Shown here: piece by piece, positions 1-7,808 of the stretch
How the letters are laid out: each line of letters begins with the position of its first letter
Numbering within the stretch: position 1 is the first letter of the stretch
Origin: SIG607 sp045614505
Lineage (GTDB): Bacteria; Bacillota; Clostridia; Oscillospirales; Acutalibacteraceae
Assembly: GCA_045614505.1 (NCBI GenBank)
Contig: JAZLDA010000083.1
Coordinates: 1 to 11,840 of the forward strand
DNA length: 11,840 bases
Direction of reading: 5' to 3'
The notes under the pieces: model-generated
Told to the model about the DNA's origin: nothing
Databases searched by the model: none
What the model saw: the letters and a program-made list of their open reading frames with translations, nothing else
Position numbers and translations under genes: made by a program

Positions 1-3000
1 CTGATTGTAGCGCTTGTCACTACATGGAACCTTCGTATGACAGGGGTTACAATCGCCAATAGTGCTTCCTGTGGCTATGAGGAACACCAACATACAGAAG
101 AGTGTATGCAAGAAAACGTCCTAATTTGCGCTCTGCCAGAACATATTCACAATGCCGGATGTTACTCCGACCCCAAGGCGGATACTGAAACCTTGTTAGA
201 TTGGCAAAATATGTTTGCAGCCTATCCTTATACAGGTGTTCTTCGTGAGGATTTAGTCGGCATTGCCAAAACCCAGGTGGGATATACTGAGAGTCAGCTG
301 AATTTTGAAGCCAGCGACGACGGTGTGCGACGTGGTTATACAAGGTATGGAGCATGGTACGGAGCACCCTACAACGATTGGTCTGCCTTGTTTGTATCAT
401 TCTGCCTGCACTTTGCAGGAGCAAGCGAAGCTTACCCATTGAGCTCCGGAGCCGCATCTATGGCACGGTTGTGGAATGAACAAGGCAAACTTGTTCCGGT
501 GGGAGAATATTTCCCCAAAAGCGGCGACCTTGTATTTTTTAACAACAATACGATGGGTATCGTAACAGAGGTCTGTAACGCCACTTTCTGCGTCGTTCGT
601 GGTGATGTAGAAAATGCTGTAAAAACCGATATCCTATTGCGCACAGATCCGTCAATCATAGGCTGGGGTGTGGTAGGAGAAAAACATACTGATACTCAAC
701 CCCCACCGCAAACGGAAATGTCCAATAAACCAGTGGTGCAGATTTTTGCCGGGAAAACAGAAGTAACAGAACCGACAGAAGCTACCGAACCCACAAAGGC
801 ACCTGCACAAAAGTTCACTCTACGCTCTTCGCGTGCTACTATCATAGAGCTGATACCTTATTTAGAGGCAAACGGTGGCAGTTACTTCTACACCTTGCTC
901 GATCATGACAATAAGGAGTTGCCCAAGGATTCCAATGGAAACTACATTGCTCAGGCCAACGAGGGCTATAAGCTAACCTTGACATTCAATAGTCCGAAGG
1001 GCTTCCTTCCGGGAACATATCAATATCAGATTCCAAACGGATTGATGGTGGATGGCGGTAATGGACAATTTGTTCTGAAGGACGGAATGTTGGTTGGCGC
1101 CTGGGTTGTAACTGATACCGGTTTAATTACCTTGGAATTCAACGACAAGATGAACAGCCGTACTGACATTGTCATCAGCGCAACCATGGGCATTCATTTC
1201 CCAGAGCAAAATGACCCAATTGATTTCGACGGTTTTATCACCGTCAAGGTAGAACCTCCTGCTCAGCAGACATATCCCACGGAGCTGTCAAAGTGGGGTA
1301 CTTCCAACGCCGAAGCCGGCAAACTAAATTGGAATGTACTCATAAAAGGGCATGCCGATTCTCAGATTCCCGGAAGCATCCTCACCGACCAAGTCTCTCT
1401 GCCGGATTGGGGTAAACCTCATACCTATACGCAATCGGATATGGATGCAGGTATCAATATTGGTGTTACTGCTGCCGACGGCAGTTGGCATACGTGGACG
1501 GTCACCGCAGATGACCCACACTTAATTTGGGACGAAAACGGCTGGTCCTATAAGATTCCCCAAACCGCCGAATGTATTTACTGCGGAGAAATAGCCCTTG
1601 GTAGCGAGGGATGGGAATACATGGTTTCCTATACCTCCACACCAACCAAGCTTAACACCCCAGGCTCCTTTGCTTACGAGAACAAGGTTACCGTAGATGG
1701 ACAGACCGCATGGGGTTGGAACGAATTCACTCACGGCTCCGTGGATGCCGAACTTGATAAGGAAGGATCCTTCCTGTCTGATGCATCAGACGGCGGCTTT
1801 TTGTGGGAGTTTCAGGTAACCATTCCCGGTCGACCGGAGGGTCAAAGAGCGGAATATTCTTGGTTTATTATGGACGAGATGAAATTGCTTGACAGTGGAG
1901 GCACGGCAATCGGCAGGCTTCATAACGACGTCAATTTAGCAACGGTAATGGCTACCTATAACGGACAGACCATCCAAATCCCACGTATCCAGGATGCCAC
2001 AGCCCAAGATATGTTTGCCTGGGATGTTGCCTGGACGTCTGAGGGAGTTGCCGCCACACGCACCATTAACCTTCTTTGCCGTTGTCAATGCACCGCTTCC
2101 ACCTGCCATTGGGGAGGCTGTGAAAATTATTGGTTCCAGTACGATGACGGCACGTGGGCAACCAACGGCTTCTGTCAATGTTGGACGGAACAGCAGAATA
2201 TGACCTTTGTTTTCGTCTACAAAACCACAGATATGTCCTTGGTCGAAAACTACGGTGCCTTGAGATACCAGGTAAATAACCTTGCCCAGCTTTACTATAT
2301 TGCAGACGGCAACATCTCCGTCCAGGTGGACTATGACGATGCAACCGTTCCCATTCCAAACCTCTTTGAAAAGCAGCTGACTCACGATTTTAACGGCTAC
2401 ACCGCCCACTATAAAATCACGGTCAACGAAGCAAAAACAGTGTTGACCAACGGCGCACCCCTGACCATCCGCGATGAGATGACCGACACCCTTGCTTATG
2501 TAAGTGGTTCGCTTGTTATCACAACTGAAAATGCAAGCGGACACACAAGTGTACTTAAGCATGGCGTGGACTACACCGTTACCTATGACGGCACAGGCCA
2601 TCAAACGGATACCTCAGGCAAGAAAGTTCACGTGTTGAACATCGTGATACAGAAACCGCAACCGGTTATGTACATTTTGGATTACGATACTACTCTAATT
2701 CTGCCGGAACAGATCACTGGAGGTATCCGTTACAGTAACTCTGCATCCATCTCCCTGTGGGGTGGAGAGGTGAAAGATACCGGTGTAGAAAAGGTCTATG
2801 CAGACATCAATATTGCTTCAAAAAACTTTACAGTGGATATGTTTAAGACATGCGCACTGACCGGTAAACCACTCCCGGGAGCAAAATTTGGTCTTTACAA
2901 TGCGCAAGGTGGTCTAATCACCACCGGTGTAACAGATGCCAATGGTAAGCTGACATTCCAGACCAATATCATCGAAGGCATCGTTTTGCAAGAACATGTT

Positions 3001-3318
3001 CTGTACTATTTGCAGGAGATTCAACCGCCATCGGCCTATCAGTTGGATGATACAAAGTATTGGTTCTGTTTCTGCAGTGATACAGGCGATACTTGCATCA
3101 AATGCAACAAGCTTATGATAGATGCGGAGGCTGTCCGTATTCCATTTGAGGAGATTGGTCTTATTGATATTTCCAATTATCCTGCTAATATAGAACTGCC
3201 TGCTACCGGAGGCATCGGAACCCCTATTTATATACTATGTGGACTAACGCTTGTGTTTGGCCCGCTTGTATACGGATTCAGCTTGAGGCGCAGATATGGA
3301 AGGAGGTTGAATAAATAA
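1..3318 (+). CDS. Large LPXTG-anchored pilus tip/adhesin protein, 5' partial
   Basis: The frame is open from base 1, and the first visible residues (LIVALVTTWNLRMTGVTIA) look like the end of a membrane or signal segment. The gene therefore begins upstream, and the ATG at 37 is internal. Counting from base 1, 1105 residues are visible. In order they are: two C-x4-H-x-H-x3-C repeats (24-35, 43-54); a CHAP/NlpC-P60-like domain (about 83-230) with Ser128 and Met185 where the catalytic Cys and His are expected; a Pro/Thr/Glu linker (about 250-270); and a beta-rich region. Three adhesin/isopeptide-type domains follow, with candidate Lys/Asn pairs K431/N561, K587/N759-760 and K791/N913. The third of these regions is preceded by a Cys-rich insert at 693-727. 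A Cna-B/SpaA-like domain (about 940-1050) comes next, then LPATG at 3196-3210, a hydrophobic segment and a basic tail. It heads the visible pilin-sortase cluster, so a tip or ancillary pilin exported and joined by the class C sortase is inferred. The ligand is unknown. Confidence 0.85.
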   Translation: MIVALVTTWNLRMTGVTIANSASCGYEEHQHTEECMQENVLICALPEHIHNAGCYSDPKADTETLLDWQNMFAAYPYTGVLREDLVGIAKTQVGYTESQLNFEASDDGVRRGYTRYGAWYGAPYNDWSALFVSFCLHFAGASEAYPLSSGAASMARLWNEQGKLVPVGEYFPKSGDLVFFNNNTMGIVTEVCNATFCVVRGDVENAVKTDILLRTDPSIIGWGVVGEKHTDTQPPPQTEMSNKPVVQIFAGKTEVTEPTEATEPTKAPAQKFTLRSSRATIIELIPYLEANGGSYFYTLLDHDNKELPKDSNGNYIAQANEGYKLTLTFNSPKGFLPGTYQYQIPNGLMVDGGNGQFVLKDGMLVGAWVVTDTGLITLEFNDKMNSRTDIVISATMGIHFPEQNDPIDFDGFITVKVEPPAQQTYPTELSKWGTSNAEAGKLNWNVLIKGHADSQIPGSILTDQVSLPDWGKPHTYTQSDMDAGINIGVTAADGSWHTWTVTADDPHLIWDENGWSYKIPQTAECIYCGEIALGSEGWEYMVSYTSTPTKLNTPGSFAYENKVTVDGQTAWGWNEFTHGSVDAELDKEGSFLSDASDGGFLWEFQVTIPGRPEGQRAEYSWFIMDEMKLLDSGGTAIGRLHNDVNLATVMATYNGQTIQIPRIQDATAQDMFAWDVAWTSEGVAATRTINLLCRCQCTASTCHWGGCENYWFQYDDGTWATNGFCQCWTEQQNMTFVFVYKTTDMSLVENYGALRYQVNNLAQLYYIADGNISVQVDYDDATVPIPNLFEKQLTHDFNGYTAHYKITVNEAKTVLTNGAPLTIRDEMTDTLAYVSGSLVITTENASGHTSVLKHGVDYTVTYDGTGHQTDTSGKKVHVLNIVIQKPQPVMYILDYDTTLILPEQITGGIRYSNSASISLWGGEVKDTGVEKVYADINIASKNFTVDMFKTCALTGKPLPGAKFGLYNAQGGLITTGVTDANGKLTFQTNIIEGIVLQEHVLYYLQEIQPPSAYQLDDTKYWFCFCSDTGDTCIKCNKLMIDAEAVRIPFEEIGLIDISNYPANIELPATGGIGTPIYILCGLTLVFGPLVYGFSLRRRYGRRLNK

Positions 3319-3405
3319 AGCCTCCCTAAACGGCGTAAAAACCTATCTTATGCGCCTGACTGATTCCAATTAAATTAATAATTATTTTTAGAAAGGAAAA
3401 TCATT

Positions 3406-5202
3406 ATGAAAAAGTTTTTATCCATCATTATGGTGCTGGCAATGATTCTTTCTCTGAGCATTACCGCTTTTGCGGCAGAGAACAAAGGCTCCATTACCAT
3501 CACTAACGCAACCATCGATGAAACCTATGAAATCTTTAAGATCTTCGATGCAAGTATCAGCAAGGATGCTGCGGGCGAAACCAATGCGGTTTCCTATAGT
3601 ATTGCTACCGATAACCAGTTCTTTACTGCACTGTTTGGTGCTGACGGCAAGACCGAGAATAGCTACTTTGTATACAACGCCAACACTGGCTCTGTTACCA
3701 AGAAAGAGGGTGTCAACGATGCTGAGTTGATCAAGTACCTGACCGAATTGGTTGAAGATGGCACTTACACCACCGCTTCTACACCCGTTAAGGCTACCAG
3801 CGACGAAGTAAAGTTTGATAACCTACCCTACGGTTATTACCTCATCACCAGTTCTCTGGGTGCTACCGTAACCATCAACTCTAATACCCCTGATGTTAAG
3901 GTGATCGATAAGAACCAGAAGCCCGGTAACGGATTTGACAAACTAATTCAGAACGGCGTGGATGAGAATGGCGATCCCATTTGGGCTGAAGCTAACTCCG
4001 CCAATATCGGTGACGAGATCACTTACAAGATTTCCTTTGAAGCAACAAACTACGATGGCGAAAATAAGATCAAGTACTACCAGATTCACGATGAAAAGGG
4101 CGACGCAATCTGGGCTGAATTTAACAGCTTTGAAGTCTATGTTGGCGGTGTGAAACTGGAGAGAGGTTACTATCTGTCTCAGGGTGGTAATAACACCGAT
4201 AACTGGGAATATTTTGGTGACTGGACCGACACTGAGAAAAATCGTAACAACGCACAGTGGTACCTGGTGCATCTGGACTATGACAAGTTCCGTATCACCA
4301 TTCCGTGGCTCGAAAACCACACGCTTACCAATGTCACCAACGGCGGAAACACCTCTTATTCTCTGAACTTCGACGAGGATGCCGCTTCTAAGTTCGGTTC
4401 TCCCGTTCAGGTAGAGATTATCTACAAAGCGGTAGTTGAAGCTAATGCTGCCATCGGTGACACCACCCATGGCAACCGCTACAACAAGGCTTACGCTTCC
4501 TGGACCAGTGAGCACGAGACCGGTTCTACCAAGCCTGAAGAGGTCGTGACCTATGTTTACGGTATCGGCTTGCTGAAGGATGACATTGCCACCCGTGAGA
4601 ATCTGGCCGGTGCGAAGTTCAAAATCTACAAGGATGAGGCATGCACTGAGCCCGTCTATGTTATCCCCACCAAGATTGATGGTGTTTACATCGTGGATAG
4701 CTTGGGTACCGTTGCGGAAAACATTAGCGGTATTATGCAAGAAACCACTCGTAAGCTGTATGAGGAGTATCTTGAGGAATATTTGAAGGATGATAAAGGT
4801 AACACGATTACTCAGAATAACCTTGTTGTCTCTCAGACCAACGGTAAGTTGGCAATCTTAGGTCTGAAGGAAGGCACTTACTTCCTGAAGGAAGTAGAAG
4901 CTCCCGACGGCTATAACGCGCTGACTCAGCCCGTTAAGTTCGAGGCCGGTAAGGACATACGCCCCTTCAGCATCTTCGCTGACGAGGACGGCAATGTTGC
5001 AGATGTTCAGGAAGAAGATGGCATCCATACCGAGAACCGCTACGACCTGACCCACACTGTTGTTCACAACAGCAAGGGTGTTGTGCTGCCTTCCACCGGC
5101 GGCATGGGAACTTTCTGGCTGATTACTATCGGCACCTTACTGGCTATCGGCTTTGCTGTGTTCCTGATCACCCACAAGAAGATGTCTGTTTATACTGACT
5201 AA
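3406..5202 (+). CDS. Major (backbone) pilin, SpaA-type, LPSTG
   Basis: This 598-residue protein is the likely pilus shaft subunit, exported and then polymerised by the downstream sortase C. A signal peptide with cut near AFAA (residues 21-24) is followed by an N-terminal domain. The segment VIDKN (166-170) sits where pilins carry the YPKN motif, making Lys169 the probable linkage lysine. The middle domain (about 177-385) has Lys179 and Asn360 as candidate isopeptide partners. The C-terminal Cna-B domain (about 386-557) has Lys391, the E-box YFLKEVEAPDGY (492-503, Glu496) and Asn555. The sorting signal LPSTG (561-565), a hydrophobic stretch and a short KK-containing tail end the protein. The ribosome site AAAGGA lies 8 bases before the ATG. 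Codons are strongly biased to C- and G-ending forms (ACC, AAC, AAG, CTG), unlike the AT-richer sortase genes, which fits high expression. The family assignment is firm; the lysine roles are inferred. Confidence 0.92.
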   Translation: MKKFLSIIMVLAMILSLSITAFAAENKGSITITNATIDETYEIFKIFDASISKDAAGETNAVSYSIATDNQFFTALFGADGKTENSYFVYNANTGSVTKKEGVNDAELIKYLTELVEDGTYTTASTPVKATSDEVKFDNLPYGYYLITSSLGATVTINSNTPDVKVIDKNQKPGNGFDKLIQNGVDENGDPIWAEANSANIGDEITYKISFEATNYDGENKIKYYQIHDEKGDAIWAEFNSFEVYVGGVKLERGYYLSQGGNNTDNWEYFGDWTDTEKNRNNAQWYLVHLDYDKFRITIPWLENHTLTNVTNGGNTSYSLNFDEDAASKFGSPVQVEIIYKAVVEANAAIGDTTHGNRYNKAYASWTSEHETGSTKPEEVVTYVYGIGLLKDDIATRENLAGAKFKIYKDEACTEPVYVIPTKIDGVYIVDSLGTVAENISGIMQETTRKLYEEYLEEYLKDDKGNTITQNNLVVSQTNGKLAILGLKEGTYFLKEVEAPDGYNALTQPVKFEAGKDIRPFSIFADEDGNVADVQEEDGIHTENRYDLTHTVVHNSKGVVLPSTGGMGTFWLITIGTLLAIGFAVFLITHKKMSVYTD

Positions 5203-5227
5203 TTCTTAAACTTACGAAAAGATACTA

Positions 5228-5259
5228 AGTGGGAGGAGAGAATCTTCTCTCCTCCCATT
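5228..5259 (+). promoter_or_regulatory. Stem-loop between major pilin and sortase C
   Basis: TGGGAGGAGAGAA (5230-5242) and TTCTCTCCTCCCA (5245-5257) pair perfectly, and two further pairs extend the stem to 5228-5259. No T-run follows; the next bases are TTAAAAG. It is therefore not a standard intrinsic terminator. It sits 26 bases after the pilin stop and 26 bases before the sortase start. A partial terminator or a 3' end stabilised by the stem would give more pilin than sortase message. The 5' arm contains GGGAGGAG, a Shine-Dalgarno-like string buried in the stem. Confidence 0.75.
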
Positions 5260-5285
5260 AAAAGTATAACAGAAAGGAGATGCCT

Positions 5286-6152
5286 ATGAAAAAGCATAAA
5301 ACAGTGATCTTTTTAACCCTTGGTTTTTTGGTAGGTATCTGCATTCTGTTATATCCTGCATTCAGTGATTTCTGGAATAGCAAGACTCAAAGCCGTGCAA
5401 TTACTGACTATGAATCTGTTTTGGATAACCTTGATGAAAATGACTACAATGCTATTTTTGAACGTGCCCATACTTACAACAAGGCGTTATATGAAACAAA
5501 TTATCCGTTGATAGATTATAAAAATGTGCCTGGTTACTACGATACTCTACGCATAACCGATAATGATATGATTGGCTATCTTAAAATCGACCGCATTGGC
5601 GTTGAACTTCCAATTTACCACGGTACATCTGACGATGTGCTGAACAGAGGTGTAGGTCATTTGGAAGGAAGTAGTTTGCCTGTAGGCGGCGAAAACACCC
5701 ATAGTATTATGTCTGCTCATAGAGGTCTTCCAAGTGCTAAGTTGTTTACCGACCTTGATAGAATGGAAATTGGAGATACTTTCCAAATCATTGTATTGAA
5801 TAAGGTGCTGACCTATCAGGTCGACTTTATAAAAGTAATCGAACCGGCGGATAGTTCTGATCTGCAGATCATTGAAGGCGGTGACTATTGCACGCTGTTT
5901 ACCTGCACACCTTATGGCATCAATACACATCGACTTTTGGTACGGGGTGTAAGAATTGAAACGATTAAGGAAAAGCCCGTTATTTATGTCTCCAATGAGG
6001 CATTTCGCATAGAGCCGTTGCTGGTGACACCGGCAGTTGCCGCACCCATGCTCTTGGTACTGCTGATCCACCTGCTTGTTAAATACAGAGAGCCGCCTAA
6101 AATCGTGCAGCAGAAGAAAAAAGAGGAAGGAGGTGCGGAAAGTGAGCCGTAA
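5286..6152 (+). CDS. Class C sortase (pilus polymerase)
   Basis: This membrane transpeptidase is expected to cleave LPXTG-type signals and join pilin subunits through a lysine. The 288-residue protein has an N-terminal membrane segment (about 6-24) and a sortase fold with His145 (SAHRGLP), Cys207 (TLFTCTPYGINTHRLLVRG) and Arg216 nine residues after the Cys, the usual class C spacing. A second membrane segment (about 246-266) and a Lys/Glu-rich cytoplasmic tail follow, as is typical of class C. The start at 5286 is chosen because GGAG (5276-5279) is 6 bases upstream; the ATG at 5280 directly abuts that site. The Asp-Pro-aromatic lid motif common in this class is not visible between the first membrane segment and the core. 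The gene follows the major pilin and overlaps the next gene by 11 bases. Confidence 0.93.
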   Translation: MKKHKTVIFLTLGFLVGICILLYPAFSDFWNSKTQSRAITDYESVLDNLDENDYNAIFERAHTYNKALYETNYPLIDYKNVPGYYDTLRITDNDMIGYLKIDRIGVELPIYHGTSDDVLNRGVGHLEGSSLPVGGENTHSIMSAHRGLPSAKLFTDLDRMEIGDTFQIIVLNKVLTYQVDFIKVIEPADSSDLQIIEGGDYCTLFTCTPYGINTHRLLVRGVRIETIKEKPVIYVSNEAFRIEPLLVTPAVAAPMLLVLLIHLLVKYREPPKIVQQKKKEEGGAESEP

Positions 6153-7017
6153 AATCATAACCTTTTGTGTAACAATATTACTGCTTTTAACATGTTCTTA
6201 TACGGTTTTTGCCGAAGAATTTGACCAAAGCAAAACCGGTTCTATATCTGTTACACTTATCGAGCAAAAACGAAACGAACCGATTGTCGGCGCAGAGCTT
6301 AGCGTGTATTATGTTGCAACCGCCCTGTTGGATTCAGACGGAAATTTGATTTATGACTACACGGAAGATTTCAAACAGTTTGATACCGCAATCGATGATA
6401 CGACGCTTGCTACAAAGCTTGATGCATTTGTATCACAGTATAGCGTACCTTCTACTAAAATGACAACTAATGCTGAGGGGACGGCTCTGTGTGACGAGCT
6501 TCCTTTAGGACTGTATTTTGTTAAGCAGACGGGTGCGGTAGAAGGCTTTGCACCTTGCACACCATTCCTTGTAACAGTCCCAAATGAAAAGAATGGCAAA
6601 TATGTGTACGAGGTAAACGCTTCACCCAAAACAGAGGTAGCAAGGCTCACTGATATTACCATCAAGAAAGTGTGGAATACCGATAAGTCTACCGAGGCAA
6701 CGGAAAGCGTTACAGTACAACTTTTGCGAAATGGTAATGTGGTCAAAACAGCAACACTTAACGCGCAAAACAACTGGCAAGTGACTTATGCCAATATGCC
6801 TGAAAGCGATGCGTATAGTGTAAAAGAGGTGGATGTGCCAAAAGGTTTTACTGCGACCTATAAGCAAAACGGTTACGTTTTCACAGTTACTAACACCTCA
6901 ACCTTAATACAAACCGGTCAGCTAATGTGGCCGATTCCTGTATTGGCAGTCAGCGGTATGCTTTTAATTGCGGCAGGGATTGTGCTATTGCAGAAAAAGA
7001 GGAAAACAAATGCGTAA
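6142..7017 (+). CDS. Minor, probably basal, pilin with Cna-B domain and QTGQ signal
   Basis: This 291-residue secreted surface protein has a signal peptide ending near TVFA (residues 21-24). An N-terminal domain (about 30-165) contains Cys117 and Cys139, a possible disulfide. One Cna-B domain (about 170-252) has candidate isopeptide residues Lys175/176, Glu229 in YSVKEVDVPKGF, and Asn251. The sorting signal is LIQTGQ (255-260), followed by LMWPIPVL, a hydrophobic segment and a KKRK tail. The QTGQ-x-x-WPIPVL form differs from LPXTG and recurs, to my knowledge, in clostridial surface proteins. The GTG start at 6142 has AAGGAGG (6127-6133) 8 bases upstream and overlaps the end of the sortase gene; the upstream GTG at 6133 lies in the ribosome site itself. 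Size, position and distinct signal suggest the base subunit that ties the pilus to the wall. The basal role is inferred. Confidence 0.85.
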   Translation: MSRKIITFCVTILLLLTCSYTVFAEEFDQSKTGSISVTLIEQKRNEPIVGAELSVYYVATALLDSDGNLIYDYTEDFKQFDTAIDDTTLATKLDAFVSQYSVPSTKMTTNAEGTALCDELPLGLYFVKQTGAVEGFAPCTPFLVTVPNEKNGKYVYEVNASPKTEVARLTDITIKKVWNTDKSTEATESVTVQLLRNGNVVKTATLNAQNNWQVTYANMPESDAYSVKEVDVPKGFTATYKQNGYVFTVTNTSTLIQTGQLMWPIPVLAVSGMLLIAAGIVLLQKKRKTNA

Positions 7018-7597
7018 ATGGATAGGTGCTGTCTGCGTTTTACTTGGCGTGGTTTGCCTGCTCTGTTCTGTTGGCTTTGTGGTGTATAACCGCTGGGAAT
7101 CAGAAAATGCCGCAAAGGTTACCGAGTCTTTGCTGGAAGATGTTCAAAGTGTAATCGATGAGAAAAATGCCGAACAAAATGATTCTGGGCCAAAGATGTC
7201 TACTGTTAAAGTAGATGGCTATGAGTGTATCGGCATTCTTTCGATTCCTGTTTTAGATTTAGAATTGCCTGTTTTAACAGATTGGAGCTATGTAAAGTTA
7301 AAGAAATCGCCGTGTCATTATTACGGGTCCTATTACGAAAACGATTTTGTGATCGCCGCTCATAATTATAAATCACATTTTGGCAGATTATCGGAATTAC
7401 AAGCGGGTGATGTTGTTGTGTTTACCGACGTAAGTGGAACAGCGCACTACTACGAAGTAGTGATTTTGGAAACCCTGCCCAAAAACGCAACAAAAGAAAT
7501 GATTACAAGCGGATTTGATCTTTCGTTATATACTTGCACCTTAGGTGGTGGCAACCGTGTAACAGTGCGTTGTAACGCTGCCATGGATAGTAACTGA
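7010..7597 (+). CDS. Second sortase, small, likely wall-anchoring
   Basis: This 195-residue sortase has one N-terminal membrane segment (about 5-26), a charged linker, and a catalytic core with His118 (IAAHNYKSHF), Cys176 (SLYTCTLGGGNRVTVRC) and Arg183. The short core, the single membrane segment and the TCTLGG-x-x-RVTVRC signature separate it from the class C enzyme upstream. It looks nearer to class D-like or unassigned clostridial sortases than to classical SrtA or SrtB, but I cannot assign the class with certainty. The ATG at 7010 overlaps the pilin stop by 8 bases (ATGCGTAA) and has AGAGGA 6 bases upstream. An in-frame ATG at 6968 has no ribosome site and lies inside the pilin tail. Coupling to the QTGQ pilin suggests that protein is its substrate and that it finishes pilus assembly by attachment to peptidoglycan. 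Confidence 0.88.
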   Translation: MRKWIGAVCVLLGVVCLLCSVGFVVYNRWESENAAKVTESLLEDVQSVIDEKNAEQNDSGPKMSTVKVDGYECIGILSIPVLDLELPVLTDWSYVKLKKSPCHYYGSYYENDFVIAAHNYKSHFGRLSELQAGDVVVFTDVSGTAHYYEVVILETLPKNATKEMITSGFDLSLYTCTLGGGNRVTVRCNAAMDSN

Positions 7598-7656
7598 TAA
7601 TGTGTCCATAATGTCAAGGTTCTTGATAAGACAAGGAAATTCAATAAAACATACAA

Positions 7657-7693
7657 GCAAGTTGGCAACAAAACGCGTACGTTGCCAACTTGC
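7657..7693 (+). terminator. Perfect 13-bp inverted repeat after the pilus operon
   Basis: GCAAGTTGGCAAC (7657-7669) pairs exactly with GTTGCCAACTTGC (7681-7693) around an 11-base loop containing ACGCGT. It lies 59 bases after the second sortase. No T-run follows, so intrinsic termination is uncertain. It may protect the 3' end of the operon message, serve as a Rho-type or processing end, or be a binding site or mobile-element relic. Confidence 0.45.
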
Positions 7694-7808
7694 ACTATTG
7701 AAGATTTAAGAAAATCCAAAAGCGGTTGAAACTCAGTGTTTTGACGGCATTTTTTATGAAGAATAATCAAAAATAACTAATTTCCAAAAAGCAATAGGAG
7801 ATTTTAAA

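Noticed and set aside
37..39. ATG at 37 as the start of the large adhesin
   Set aside because: The frame is open to base 1 with a hydrophobic segment before it and no ribosome site, so the gene is cut by the window edge.
1936..2604. 222-codon open frame on the - strand
   Set aside because: It is antisense to the adhesin, has no ribosome site or recognisable protein, and is explained by codon bias of the real gene.
3302..3325. GGAGG/CCTCC hairpin at the end of the adhesin gene as a terminator
   Set aside because: The stem is short with a long loop and no T-run, and the operon continues into the major pilin.
3943..4740. 265-codon open frame on the - strand
   Set aside because: It is antisense to the major pilin, whose signal peptide, E-box and LPSTG are unmistakable.
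5280..5282. ATG at 5280 as the sortase C start
   Set aside because: It directly abuts GGAG at 5276-5279 with no spacer; the ATG at 5286 is correctly spaced.
6076..6141. Extended start of the small pilin at ATG 6076
   Set aside because: It lies deep inside the sortase gene without a ribosome site and would bury the signal peptide; GTG 6142 has a strong site.
6968..7009. Extended start of the second sortase at ATG 6968
   Set aside because: It overlaps the membrane segment of the pilin and has no ribosome site; ATG 7010 is coupled to the pilin stop.
7716..7756. Terminator ending in the T-run at 7751-7756
   Set aside because: Only about five pairs (CAAAA/TTTTG) can form before it, with no GC-rich stem.
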